64,000 nucleotides of DNA from Lota lota (taxonomy: Eukaryota > Chordata > Actinopteri > Gadiformes > Lotidae), in the NCBI GenBank assembly GCA_026745465.1, contig JACYXH010000429.1, positions 3,119,389-3,183,388 of the forward strand, in the 5' to 3' direction. Shown in pieces: positions 1 through 19,368 of this stretch. The translations under genes were made by a program, and so were the position numbers. The notes under the pieces are model-generated. The model was not told where the DNA came from and made no database searches. It saw only the letters and a program-made list of their open reading frames with translations. Position 1 is the stretch's first letter. Each line of letters begins with the position of its first letter.

Positions 1-2168
1 ATGTTTTGGGGACCTTATAGTATTCCCTGTAGACAATCACAGTGTGCCCTACAAATGCACAGTGGTGGTTGTCAACATTGCATGGATTTTATTTTTCCAA
101 ATTGAATTCAAAAGGCAATGTGCATCCCATCGAAACAGACACACCACATCTTATCATAGCCAGACACAGATCTCATCAAAACCAGACATGCACACACAGA
201 CACAGACACACACACAATTTAAACAAAACCAGATACACACACACAAACAGACACACTAACCTAGACAACCGCGTACACGTGCAAATACGGACACACAAGG
301 AGGATTTAATGGTGTATGTCTGCTCTCCTCTCCACTGCTTTGATCTGTTAATTAGGATCAAAGTGGCAGGGGTCTGATGATCAGCAGTGTTGCGGCGAAG
401 ATCTCCATAAATGTTTCACAATGCTCGTCCTCACCCGGGGACTAGGGGAGCAAAGGCCCACAGAGCTGAGGCAGACGCCGGAGGACAGGCGTGTGGACGC
501 AGCAGGGATCCTACAGAGCGCATAAAGAAGCATACTCCGTAGGGACGGGGACGGGGACGGGGACGTGTCTTTAAGTCTCTTTTTCCACTTTGACATACTG
601 TCACGGTAAGCTTCAAGAAACGGCAGCATTGGTGTATCCTTGTTATATCAGAAAATTTTACTGAAAACTGAAACGGAACTGGGTAGTACCTAGCTGGTTT
701 GCTAGCCTGGCGAGCATTAAGAGTAGCAATTAGAATTTGGTGTGAAACATCGTTCATAAATGCTGACGTTGTCATAGCCCAATAACTTATTGCAACACCG
801 CTGCACACAAAGCGAGGAAAAAGGAGAGCCAAATTATGTTTACTCCTAAATGATATTTTCCTAACATCCAAGCTCAACTCAAACGCACACAAACGTGTTG
901 ATTTATCAAGCCGGTTGATACTGCGATGTTTACATAGACATGGAAGAATCTTCCCTATATTTATTCACTCCAATAAACTCTCCAAGTTAAGTCTGATTGA
1001 ATAATAGCACCAACACAAACCAACAAATTAAAACCACTCTGTCATGAACTCCGGCAATCTTTACTCACTGACTGGCGCTAAATGCCTAATTAGCATTCCT
1101 AAAATATTACTCAATGCATTGCCTAATATAACTGAATGATTATCTTCTGTATATTATTTTCATTTCAACAGCTGTGCTCTCCCATAGCGATATGAGGCAA
1201 ATACTGATGCCACCCCGGCTTTGACTGCTGATCAGTGGCTCAAAAGCCATTTCAACCCCCATGATATGATGGCAAAATGTTGTGCAATTGATGGGCCTCT
1301 GCAGGCGGAGAGAAATGAATTCAAAGATGAACTACAGGCCGTGAGGATCCCAGCATTCGTCTCTTGACAAGCTTCCGCTGAGACCTTCAAGGGCTTTCGT
1401 CCATTTAGATCTTTAGTATATTCCCTTCTCCTTAGCATGTTTGCAAAGATGCCAATGAGTGTGTGGCATTTATGCAGGTTCCCTTTCAAGCTACATGAAA
1501 AGAGCACTTCAGTTAAACCATAATTTCAATTGACGCGATCACCATCGATAGGTCCAAACTCAACCAAGGCCCCTTTAAGGTCCTTGGGCACATCGATTGT
1601 CCCCATTGATTCAAATGATGCACCAGGACGGTGCATCATGATGACGGTTTCTGAAGGACAATGGCCATTATTATAAATTACCTAAATGCATAAATGCAAT
1701 GTAATGGTTGAAGACCATTCTTTATAAGCTGATAGAACACTGCCGAATGTCTCCATTATAGATGTGCTCATTACTGTCTTTTATCCTTGTGAGATCAGGT
1801 GAATAAAATAGCCAAGCAGACATATTTGACGGTGTTAATAGGAAAATGCAGTCCAACGCTGACCCATTAAGTTATGAAAGATGAAGTTAAAGTTCTTGTT
1901 TACTTAATTCTCTCCACATTTCAAATGAACGACTTATAAACCGGTTTAATGGAAGTAAACACATCTATATAATCACCAACCATGTTTCTAAAGTATATAA
2001 TGTCAACAGCCACCTTCAAAACGGACTATTGAGAAATGATGTGTGTACCCCATTATGGCCCAGCCTGCATTGTAGAGCGGCCTCGGTTTGGATAGTGAAC
2101 GTCAAACCAATGCATCCGATTCTATTCTGAAACTTATTCTATTCTGAAATATAAAGAACCAGATAGAC
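1..2168. other. Non-coding stretch with a CpG-richer patch at about 360-620
   Basis: No gene is recognisable on either strand. Positions 168-262 are an imperfect AC-rich stretch. Positions 360-620 are richer in CpG and GC than the surroundings and hold a G-rich hexamer repeat listed separately. The rest is AT-rich and unremarkable. The short open frames here show no known domain and no convincing splice signals. Confidence 0.6.
542..564. repeat. GGGGAC hexamer repeat, potential G-quadruplex
   Basis: Four G-runs (one of three and three of four) are separated by the two-base spacer AC, forming a short tandem GGGGAC array on the plus strand. This fits the general intramolecular G-quadruplex pattern of four runs of at least three G with short loops. 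Whether it folds or has a role is not known. Confidence 0.75.
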
Positions 2169-2169
2169 A

Positions 2170-2170
2170 G

Positions 2171-2203
<33 letters not shown>

Positions 2204-2227
2204 AAGACAGACACACACACACACACA
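2170..2227. repeat. Interrupted (AC)n microsatellite
   Basis: An AC dinucleotide run at 2170-2199 is followed, after a short GAAAAAGAC spacer, by a second AC run to about 2227. It sits directly upstream of a pair of larger tandem units. Confidence 0.9.
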
Positions 2228-2304
2228 GTGGTTTCATAGTAGATGCTGTTCATGTGTGATATGTTACCACAGACACAGTGGTTACATAGTAGATGCTGTT
2301 TATG
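2226..2304. repeat. Direct repeat of about 27 bp, two copies
   Basis: The string CAGTGGTT followed by one variable base and CATAGTAGATGCTGTT occurs at about 2226-2251 and again at about 2276-2300. The copies differ at one base. They sit immediately upstream of the larger tandem duplication at 2305-2543, so the two may be parts of one duplicated locus. Confidence 0.75.
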
Positions 2305-2543
2305 CGATATTCTCCCATCTGCTGGCGAATTGGTGCATTAAACTTAAGAGCAGTCACGTTAATTGTCACTGTGACGTCACGGACACCAACATTTTATCAC
2401 ATGTTAAGGGAGGTGTCCTGTGATATTCTTCCACTTGCTGGCGAATTGGTGCATTACGCTTAAGAGCAATCACGTTAACTGACACTGTGACGTCGTGGAA
2501 TGAGATATGGACACCAAATCTATCACATTTTAAGGGAGGTGTC
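2305..2543. repeat. Tandem pair of diverged ~112 and ~123-bp units
   Basis: Unit 1 (about 2305-2417) and unit 2 (about 2421-2543) share the order GATATTCT, GCTGGCGAATTGGTGCATTA, CTTAAGAGCA, TCACGTTAA, CACTGTGACGTC, GGACACCAA, and TTAAGGGAGGTGTC. They differ by scattered substitutions and by about ten extra bases (near AATGAGATAT) in unit 2. Unit 1 holds a perfect CRE-type palindrome TGACGTCA at 2372-2379, while unit 2 has TGACGTCG. No open frame explains the conservation. It could be a two-copy satellite or a duplicated regulatory element. Confidence 0.8.
2372..2379. promoter_or_regulatory. CRE-type palindrome TGACGTCA
   Basis: This is the canonical CREB/ATF binding octamer, inside tandem unit 1. 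The second unit has the half-changed TGACGTCG at the equivalent place. The match is seen directly; its use as a binding site is inference, since an 8-bp match in 64 kb is not rare. Confidence 0.35.
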
Positions 2544-10471
<7,928 letters not shown>

Positions 10472-10473
10472 TA

Positions 10474-11267
10474 CCGTATTTTCCGCACTATAAGGCGCAC
10501 TTAAAAGCCTTTAATTTTCTCAAAAAACAACAGTGCGCCTTATAATCCGGAGCGCCTTATATATGGATCAAGGCGCTCTGTCAAAATGTTTCAGTATGAC
10601 TGGTAAACTACAAAGCTGCACCGCTTGCAGCACCGTAGTCAGTAAACACCGCTACTGTGCTTACTCACAGTCCCACACCACTTGTGTGTGTATAAAGACC
10701 CCAAAATGGCACCTTTCAAGAGACACGCTTACGACGCAGAGTTCAAGCTCAAGGCTGTCGGTCACGCAGTAGAATATGGGAATAGAGCAGCAGCGAGAGA
10801 ATTCAACATTAATGAATCAATGGTACGGAAGTGGAGGAAGCAAGAAGATGACCTGCGCCAAGTAAAAAAGACTAAACAGAGTTTCCGAGGGAACAAAGCG
10901 AGATGGCCACAGTTAGAGGACAAACTCGAACAGTGGGTTGTTGAACAGAGAGCAGCAAGTAGAAGCGTCTCTACAGTCACTATTCGAATGAAGGCAACAG
11001 CGCTAGCACGGGACATGAACATCGATGTTTTCGAGGCGGTCCTTCTTGGTGCTTTCGTTTTATGAAAAGACGTAATCTCTCCATCCGCACACGAACTCCA
11101 TCTAGTGGATGCATAACGCAAACCCAGTCAAACGTTTGACTGCAGTATCTTCTATTCTATGCGTTTTATAATCCGGTGCGCCCTATATATGAAAACAGTT
11201 CTAAAATAGGCCATTCATTGAAGGTGCGCCTTATAATCCGGTGCGCCTTATAGTGCGGAAAATACGG
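10474..11267 (+). mobile_element. Pogo-like DNA transposon, internally deleted, with perfect TIRs
   Basis: The element begins CCGTATTTTCCGCACTATAA and ends with its inverse complement. The terminal inverted repeats match perfectly over about 27 bp and are flanked on both sides by TA (10472-10473 and 11268-11269), the target duplication of Tc1/mariner/pogo elements. Subterminal copies of a GCGCCTTATAATCCGG motif lie near 10534-10560, 11164-11190 and 11224-11250. The only coding content is the N-terminal DNA-binding half of a transposase (10706-11139); the catalytic DDE half is missing, so at 794 bp this is a non-autonomous derivative. Identical ends suggest fairly recent mobility, with transposase supplied by a longer relative elsewhere. 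The family call rests on the TIRs, TA target and HTH type. Confidence 0.85.
10706..11139 (+). pseudogene. Pogo-like transposase, N-terminal DNA-binding fragment
   Basis: The frame from ATG at 10706 runs 119 codons to 11065. An upstream in-frame ATG at 10682 would add eight residues. Residues about 4-50 (FKRHAYDAEFKLKAVGHAVE onward to RKWRKQED) resemble the Brinker-type helix-turn-helix found at the N terminus of some pogo-derived proteins such as POGK. Residues about 60-106 resemble the second, CENP-B-like helix-turn-helix. Near 11025 an apparent one-base deletion shifts the frame: the next frame reads GPSWCFRFMKRRNLSIRTRT, the expected continuation, and stops at 11137-11139. The whole DDE domain is absent. 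If translated, the product could bind transposon ends without cutting them, which is inference. Other explanations, such as a domesticated gene, are weakened by the element still having its TIRs and target duplication. Confidence 0.75.
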
Positions 11268-11794
11268 TAATTACATTTTCCCTGTGCAACCGTTTTTATT
11301 TTTGTTTGTCCTTGTTACACGTCAAGGAGAGGCAGCAGCTCTGGAGGGAACCGGAGAGGCACATAGAAGACAACTAGAATAGATTTTGTCTCTCCATCAA
11401 GATCTCCAAACCACTTAAAACACTTTGCTCTTTGGGACAAGTGTTGGCATACAATTGATGAATGCTGTCCAAGAATAGTAAGAATGATGCTTTGGGGAAA
11501 GTTTCTTCAAGCTTGATCCAACTACCTACCTACCTACGTAGGTCTGTAGGTTGAATAAGGTATGGTCAGGCCGATGAGAATACAAATCTCTGTGGCTCCT
11601 CCAACCACAGAGATACTGTATATGGGAGGCAAGCGGTCCAAGTTGGGTGCAAACCCCAATTAATCTTGGTCAGGCACTCTGTGACTTAAGCCGTCCAGAA
11701 ACACTGTTCTATAATGCAATGCAAAGGTACTGGAGGCAACTGAGGGATTACAGGGGACTTGAGGTCTGATATAAAACACCATAGATTACTTGGC

Positions 11795-11816
11795 GGGGGG
11801 GGGGGGGGGGGGGGGG
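11795..11816. repeat. Poly-G homopolymer of 22 bases
   Basis: An unbroken run of 22 G on the plus strand. Long G runs are rare because they are unstable and hard to sequence, so the exact length should be treated with caution. It could form G-quadruplex structures. Confidence 0.9.
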
Positions 11817-14800
11817 TCACTCTGGAATAAGCAAAAAGGTTTCACAGTCAAATTGCATTAGAATTGGGTAAAGCTTTCTATCTCTGTTTGCTACTCGAAT
11901 TTCACCTTCCTGCTTCTAAAATCAATTATACAAATACATCTTATTACCATGTTGATGAGTTAGTATTTCAAAGAAATTACCCATGTCAATATCTTGCCAA
12001 CTAGTGAATCTCTTTATTTTGGTATGACAAACAATTTGGTTATTACACACAAGCTAACTAACACCACCCTGAAAACCAGCACAGATCAACTAGAATGTGA
12101 TTACAAATGTTCACCCCTCAGTCCTCCGAGTAATTTGGTCACTCTCTTTTTTAGAAGAGTGCAAATAACATGCATAACACCTAATGGCACCAAGTCAGCG
12201 ACTATCTCAACCAGTTATTTTTATGTGCAATGTTCTGCCATCTAGAAACTACACATTGTGCTGCTGCAGCACACGACAGAAACTGTGAAGGCACCATCTG
12301 CGTGGCCAGGATCTCCACCATTAAATCTGAACGTTGAAGAACACGCCAAGATCGATAGAAAGAAAGGCATCGTAATGAACTCCTCGCATCTGGTCCCCAT
12401 ATCCCAGCCATCCCTCCGTGCTATCACCTGTGTGTGTGCGCTCTCCTCTCACAGAAAGAGTGGGGGCGCGGCAGGTGGGAGTTGGAAGATGGCAAGGCAG
12501 GCGCCTTGTTAAAGTACCACGGTGACAGCCGCAAGAGAGGCAGCTACTGGTGGACTCACAGCCGGGCGCTTGAGGGAGGGAGCTGAGGCGGGCGAGATGG
12601 GTGGTGGCAGGGAGGAATTGGAGGAAAGAGAGAGGTGTTAGTTAATGTATGATGGGTAAGGCCGAGAGGCAATCTTTGATGTACGTGGGAGAGTGTATAG
12701 CGCTGGGCTCAATCAGCCGGACTACAACAGCCTCTGGGTAAGTGATAATGGTGAGAACCAGGATTAACCAGGAAGGGAAGGCAGAGACAATGCAAGACAA
12801 GAACTCAGGAGGGAACATTTTTATATTCTTATTTTTTCCTGTGTAAACTTGATTGAGGGTGGCTATTTTTCAAGGAAACCTTGGTCTGTATTAGAAAAAG
12901 CAATCTGACTGTCATTTTATCCCATGTGATGCCACCAGGACAGTGAAGCGAATGTCACCATTAAAGTATCTTGGTGTATCCTCTGTTGGGATTGAATTGA
13001 GAAAGTGGTCCAAGAATAGGGGGTATTTTTCACTGTCACCAGTGGCTGACGTGATGTCCACCAGTTGGAGCACAGAATTTTCAGTTAAAAGTTGTAAAGT
13101 TATGTGAATCTTATTTGAAGCAACCAATTTTTAAAAGATTAAGTTGCTTGATGAACAAAAGCACTACATTTTCTTTGCCAAGTAGCCAGCCCATGGCTTG
13201 CAATAAGAGTGCACTAACATCTAAACATCTTCTGCTTTGTGTTAAATGTTAAACGTTCCATGGGAACGGTTGTGTGAACCTCATGCTGCACAGTACGTTT
13301 ATTTTTAAACATAAACCTGATGAAAGAACAACCCATGGTTTTAAATGCAGCTAATGAATGCCCCATAAGGTTCTAGCCTGTGCCAATATGCAATGACCTG
13401 ATTAAAAATCAATCAATGAGATTGATATGTATTCCGACGGCATTCAAAGAAGAAAACGAGGAAAGGTTCGGTCTGACCTGCAGGGGAGAAACAAATCATT
13501 TGGATTGAGTTCTCAGTGGACAGCCATGTTCCTCCAGGCTGATGGATGAAGGCAGAAAATCATCTCAGAGCTAATTGTTTGTCTTCCTTCCAGTGTTTGG
13601 TGGCTGGTTAACTGGCGGGCAGCTGCAGAGACGGTGATGGAGGCTACGAGGAAAAACAACACAGCCGTCCTTCAGCTTTGATCAAGCGGAAAACAAACTG
13701 GGATCAAGGAGCCAGAGTGGACCGGGTCTAGCAGCTCCTCCCCAACCCGTGGCCTGCGCCATTAGCGTTAGCCAGAGTCACGGGAGCGAGTCGTCCTGGC
13801 AATCTCAATTATGCAGACCCCACTTGCTCGTAGGCTACACAGGATGGGAAACGTTGCTCGGGAGGCGTGAAGGGATGATGCCCAACCGAGGGACGAGGAA
13901 GGAGAAGGTAAAGAATATACAAGTGGCTGCGGGCCGAGACCGTCCACTCTGCCGTGTCTGTCTGATGGACCCTTCAGCTGTCTTGCAGGAAAGAAGGAAA
14001 GGCTTGGATTAGGGAGTGAAGGATTCACTCCGCGAATAATAGATCTGAGGAAATTTTGTAATGTTTCTTCAGGCCACCATTCTTAAGTGCACTTTTGTCT
14101 GACGAGACAGATGGGAAAGGTAGCTTTGTGCGGGGGCCCTTGTCCCCACGGAGGAAAATCCCTCTTTCTTTGTCAAGTAGAGAGTAGAGGATTCAAAACT
14201 ATGAGTTTACTATGAGATCCAGATGCTTGCCGCTAACCTCCATCTTGTGGCAAAGGGTTATCCAAGTGGCAGATAGAGAACCCATGTGTATTATTTATGT
14301 ATCCATATTTATATATGTATGTATGCATATGTATACCCTCCACTACATCACATGAAGCCGTAAACAAACGCTCTGCAATTTGGCCCACTAATCTGGCTTT
14401 GCTCGAATAACTCTCTGGCACAGAGTAACACTGTGACTTATAGCGCACCTAAACACCCACATGTATTCACGCACATGTGTAATTTAGCATGCAAGGAGTC
14501 TGGTGAAGAAATGTGAAATCATGCATCTGGAAGAGAATATGACCGCTGAACTGCAGTAAATGCTCCCCAGCACATTGATGAACACTACATGTTATGCACA
14601 ATGGTTTCATACATAAACAAGCACATGGCCATCTTCATGTCCCTTTCATCTGACTCAAACACATACACACATACATATTTTTGCCTCACTGTAGGTGGTG
14701 TATGGTTCTGAAGCCAAGCATCCCAAAGGAGTATTGAAAGCAAACCTCTTCATAACCGTTTAATTGTTGTTAATTGTACACGGGTACCTTTTAAATTTGG

Positions 14801-17078
14801 CTTATTAAATCAAATATCCAAATATGCCCAAACAACAACCATCAAACCCAGACACTGCCTGACATAATTAGAAATGTACCTCGTTAAATACACCTCTGCA
14901 AAATGTATTAGTAGATGTGTAGTTCATTTGTTGACATGCTTTGCTACTCATCTCCTCAGTCTCACTCCAAAGCCAGTCGGTCACTATAAAGCCTCCCTGT
15001 CATATACAGTATACATACACACGTTGACATCCAGCTTCACATCCCCTGCAGTCAGTGAAGTGCAACGCCACGCCCTCTTTGAATAACTCCGGCCGATCGC
15101 AATGGGATGCTGCTAACACACTGCCACGTTTCTCCATGAATTAATGAATGGATGGCAGAATGGATACGGTTTACAGTCCGACTGCCTGTGTAGCCTTTAA
15201 CTAAGTCACAACGCTGATTAAGTAAACAGATGCTTGAGATCCTGCATGAGTCATCATGCGGGAATAGAGCAGACCAACAAGAATAGGCAGACTCCCAAGT
15301 GGTGCCGAACGCATCACACACAATTTGTACAGGCCATCTTTCTCCTCTGTAGGCTCGTGTGGGTGTGCATGTAGAATGGAAAAAGCACATCATCGCAGAA
15401 CGCGATGTGACCCTCCGAACCCACTTCCTTCAGCTAGGCAAGTGCATCTTATGTTGCAAAAGTTGCACTTGGGCAGTGACAGATGACGGGCAATATCGCA
15501 TTGAATGAAACGTCAAAATGGATTCATAAATAAATATGGTCCGTGTACCAGAGATAGCACACACACTCGAGTCTGAGGACGCAGTCAGCCGTGATTTATA
15601 CAGCCAGTGAGCGTCCTCATTTTACTGATACATCATGGAGTCAATACGACTCAAGGAGATAAGGAGACAGTACTATTCTGTCAGACAGACCCATTGGAAA
15701 ATGTCTTCATTCATCACCAGAAGCCTAAACAAACCTTTTTGTCCTCCATCCTACATCCTCCACACACCCACACAGACACACACACATAAGCCCCCCAGAG
15801 GAAAACAGACTGTCTGACAACCTGTCTTTTGAACATCAACAGATATACACTGAGGATCACATTGCTTCACTAACTTTACCTTCAAACATCCTGCAGCTGC
15901 AGAGAGAGGTCCCATATGTCACACCCCTCCCCATGCTTATCCTTGTAGGCCAACTCATTATTTTCCTGTGAGAGAATGCCTTGTGTGTCATGAGACAATA
16001 TCCATGTATTTCAACATCCTGTGTTCCAGAAACATATGGTCTTAAAAAAAGGTGTAGTCAGTAATTGCTACAACAAGCAGAAGCATGTAGGCTGTAAATC
16101 AGGACATCAACTGTAGCAGATACAAGCTAATAGTAATGCTTTGCCATGGTTAGCATGAACCCGCCTGAACAGTAAGGGGAATCAATACCACTTTGTGCCA
16201 TTGCCGTACTTGAGATTCAATGCTGAAGAAAGAAAAAAGCTATTCATAGTGAACACAATATAAGAACTGAACACAAGGTGGTAAACCGCTATTTAAAAAA
16301 AAAGTCATGTGAATCTCCTTCGCACCCTTTTATTTCATAAACACATTTTTCTTTTGTCAGCCTGACACCGGTGTATTGAAATCCATTCAGCCACGGCCAG
16401 TCTATTACAAAAATATGTTTTTTTCCCCTTATGTTTCAAAAACATAATGCATGCATGGTGTAAAGAGGTCTCTACTGGCATCAGGGTCTAAAGCAATGTG
16501 AGACATTCTGGATTGTGCCTGATCCTTGTATACAAAACATATTATACACAATCATTTCTGTTAATATAAACATTAGGGGAAGCATGTATTACAGGTTTTC
16601 GTTTGAACAACAGTACCTACTTTACCATCACAATATCAGATATAATTAAAAACCATATCAATAAATAGCAAAGCAGGCTACGTCCTCAAAAAGGAGGCAT
16701 TTACAGCAATGTACTAGTGCATAATGAACAAGTGCATCTAAGAGTGTAAAAAACACACTGCGTATAAAAATAAATGGTTGTGGCTAAAAGGGGGGCAGGA
16801 AGAGTCAGGCAAGAGAGCAATGAGACAAAATGAATACCCTGGCAGAGCCCTCGACATTTGTATTAATAAAAGGGGAAAACGCCCCCCAGATAGACACCCC
16901 CAGCGTTTTACCTCCTCATTCTGCTCGCCCCCTGCAGCTCAAAGCAGCAGAGATAGAGAGGAGCAGGATCCAATTCTGGCGTAGAAACTGATAACAAAAG
17001 AAATAACTCAAATAAAACCCTGAATAAAGGATGGAATACCAATACAAAATTCCCTGTGGCCCGGGGCCTTGTTTAGAT

Positions 17079-17099
17079 CACACACACACACACACACAC
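17079..17099. repeat. (CA)n microsatellite, short
   Basis: About ten CA units, directly 3' of a GC-rich GGCCCGGGGCC-like stretch. Confidence 0.9.
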
Positions 17100-18573
17100 G
17101 GTAGGGCGGTAGAAAGGGATAAGACACAAAGTAAATAAGATAAGCCCATTATTTATCTAACTTTATGGAAGAATATATGATCCAAAATTGTAAGGCAATG
17201 AAATATTAATTGCCTCCATACCCAAAAACAACAGAGAGGCTACACCCACAGCAGATAGACACATTCATGCCCATAAATACGCTTCTAAAACAGGAAAAAG
17301 GCTCATGCAGTGCTAAAGGGACATGATAGGATTCACCTCTTTCCAGGTGTTGCACAGTCTGGAAAGTGGTGGAGAAATAGAAATAATAACGTTTCCCGCT
17401 GGGCTGGAATGTTAAGTTGGCTGGAAGAGGTAATGATATACTTTCTGAAGACTGCACACAAATCAATTTTAAACTAACTTGGAACACTTAGTTTGGCATT
17501 TTGCGATAAACTCTTAATTATATCGATTAGACTTAAGATAAGATTCACGCTTGGAAGAAAGAAGAAATAATGTCGGACTACAGGTGTGCTTCAGTTTGTT
17601 GTGGTGCATGTGTGTGTGCGTGCGTGCATGCTTGCACGGCTACATGTGTAATGGATTAGCAGGGAGCATTGCGGCGCATTATGAGATGAATTTATCTCAT
17701 TAGGGTTACACTAACGAGGCTAAATCCACACGGCTGTTCATGATTTGGTGCTCCATCAAGTGTCCTCCTCCGAGGGGCTTGGAGGAGAGGGCCAGAGCCT
17801 GGTGAGACACACTGGCAACCTGTAGTCAGCACCATCACATCCTGGAAAAGAAGTGGAGCTACAGGTCCCCAGATGTTCTGGGTTGGGCTTTGGATTCAGA
17901 TGCTGGGACTGGCGGGCATGGCTGAAAAACTGGCAGACTCCCGCCACTGACAGCAGAGAGAGAGTCACAGCAGGTCAACGGTCCATAATGCTACTCTTTG
18001 GATTTTCCATTACTGGAAAATACTTCATTGTGTATCAAGGATTGGCTCCTTGCTTTGCTTGCCTCTGCTGTGCAGTTCATAGGCGTTTATAGTGCTTCAT
18101 TATGATTTGCCAAAGCACACAATATAGCATATCATATATATTCAAATGATTCTTGGAATGCAACTGTTAATTTAAATAAGTGAAGAACCCTGCCCATAAC
18201 AAATCTTTTCAACCACCATGGGCTAATTAGTTCAATATGTTTGTCGAACCACTGGACTTTCCATTAATTCTGTTATCAAGTTATGTATCTGTATGAGACA
18301 TGGAGTAACACTGCATCAACCCATGCATCTCAACAACATGTATTATGTAATAAGAGTGGACTACTGCTTAATTAACACCATCACATTGAAAACAGAGAAA
18401 CAACACCTCTATCTAAATTAAATTAATTGGACAGTCCTTCAGTTTGACATGTAATTAAAAGCCACAACTACACTGATTAAAACTCGTCCTTAGTCCTCAA
18501 TCCACACACTCTCTTACTCAGACACACACACCTTTCTCAACATGTCAGAGTGCCTGGCTGGTGCTTGTGGTGT

Positions 18574-18599
18574 TCACACACACACACACACACACACAC
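18574..18599. repeat. (CA)n microsatellite, short
   Basis: A pure CA run of about 13 units, preceded by GTGTT and followed by CCTGAG. Confidence 0.9.
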
Positions 18600-18954
18600 C
18601 TGAGAGTAGCTGCCTGACCTCGAAACATTTGAGGCATTTGCAGCCTCTGGACACTGCCAGTTAATGGTTAACGAAAAAAAGGCTTAACCAATCTTCTTTT
18701 ATAATGCCAGTATTTGATGGGGTGGAGGGCATCAATCCAAGAAAAGCAGAGAATACGGCCATTCTATGACTTCTACTATTATGACTACTATAATTACTGT
18801 ATGCCTCATCTTTGGCACACATTCACACACTTTGCCGTTGCGGATGTGGCGGCAGGGCATAGTTTGCACGGGTAAGCATTAGCACTGTTGCGTATCAGAG
18901 TGCCACGGGACTGCAGTTTGTGTAAAACCCACTGGAGGAGGCGTCGGTCAGTAC

Positions 18955-19104
18955 CTTGGGGCAGGCTGACCCGCTTCCTCTTCTTGCTGTTCTCTGCTCC
19001 GTTCTCCACGGGAGGAACGCAGTCTGTCACCAGCGGCGCGCTGGCGCCGCCGAACTGGAGGGGCTCGTTGTTGCTGGACGGGTCAAAGGTCAGAGCGTTG
19101 AGGC
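18955..19104 (-). CDS. Candidate internal coding exon, gene not recognised
   Basis: Read on the minus strand, a polypyrimidine stretch (CCTTTTCTTTTTCAG) precedes an open 150-bp segment that ends AAG|GTACTG. Both edges cut the codon after the first base, so the exon is a phase 1-1 unit of exactly 50 codons that could be skipped without breaking the frame. The peptide begins LNALTFDPSSNNEPLQFGG, is rich in Ser, Asn, Pro and Gly, and carries a basic cluster KKRKR followed by VSLPQ, which could act as a nuclear localisation signal. The segment is clearly richer in GC and CpG than its surroundings. This low-complexity, probably disordered composition fits a linker of a nuclear or regulatory protein, but I do not recognise the gene. 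No neighbouring exon was found. It may instead be a GC-rich chance frame. Confidence 0.5.
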
Positions 19105-19146
19105 CTGAAAAAGAAAAGGGGAAAAAAGGGGGATGACACATTAGAG

Positions 19147-19360
19147 CTATGGTTTTAAAAACTGTGGGTCACGACCCGTAAGTGGTGCACAAGTGGAACA
19201 AATAATAATAACGTCCAAACACATGCATGCATTCCTACATTATCTGTTTCATTGGTATGCTTGGAGACTGAAAAGGGGAACAATGGATTGATTGACAATA
19301 AACAGAGACATCGTTTTGCTTATGTAACTGAAAAAGTCTAAAATCGTTTGGGAACCCCTG
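19147..19360. mobile_element. Small hAT-like MITE (tentative)
   Basis: The right end reads inward as CAGGGGTTCCCAAACGATTT, the typical terminus of Charlie/hAT-type non-autonomous repeats. The left end (CTATGGTTTTAAAAACTGTG followed by GGTCACGACCC) is a decayed version of the same. Possible 8-bp target duplications are CATTAGAG (19139-19146) and CGTAAGAG (19361-19368), matching at 6 of 8 positions. At about 214 bp it has no coding capacity. It lies some 40 bp outside the acceptor side of the candidate exon at 18955-19104. The eroded ends suggest an old insertion. Confidence 0.5.
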
Positions 19361-19368
19361 CGTAAGAG

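Larger units (their letters stand above)
11270..18573. other. Non-coding stretch, no gene seen
   Basis: Holds a 22-base G homopolymer (11795-11816) and a short CA tract at 17079-17099. GC-richer patches lie at about 12420-12620 and 13600-14010 and contain short open frames without recognisable domains. These patches could be regulatory or conserved non-coding DNA. No transposon, exon or RNA gene could be supported. Confidence 0.5.

Noticed and set aside
13600-14028. Opposing 86-87-codon frames in a GC-richer patch
   Set aside because: No domain, no convincing splice signals, and opposing frames of similar length are typical of chance in GC-richer DNA.
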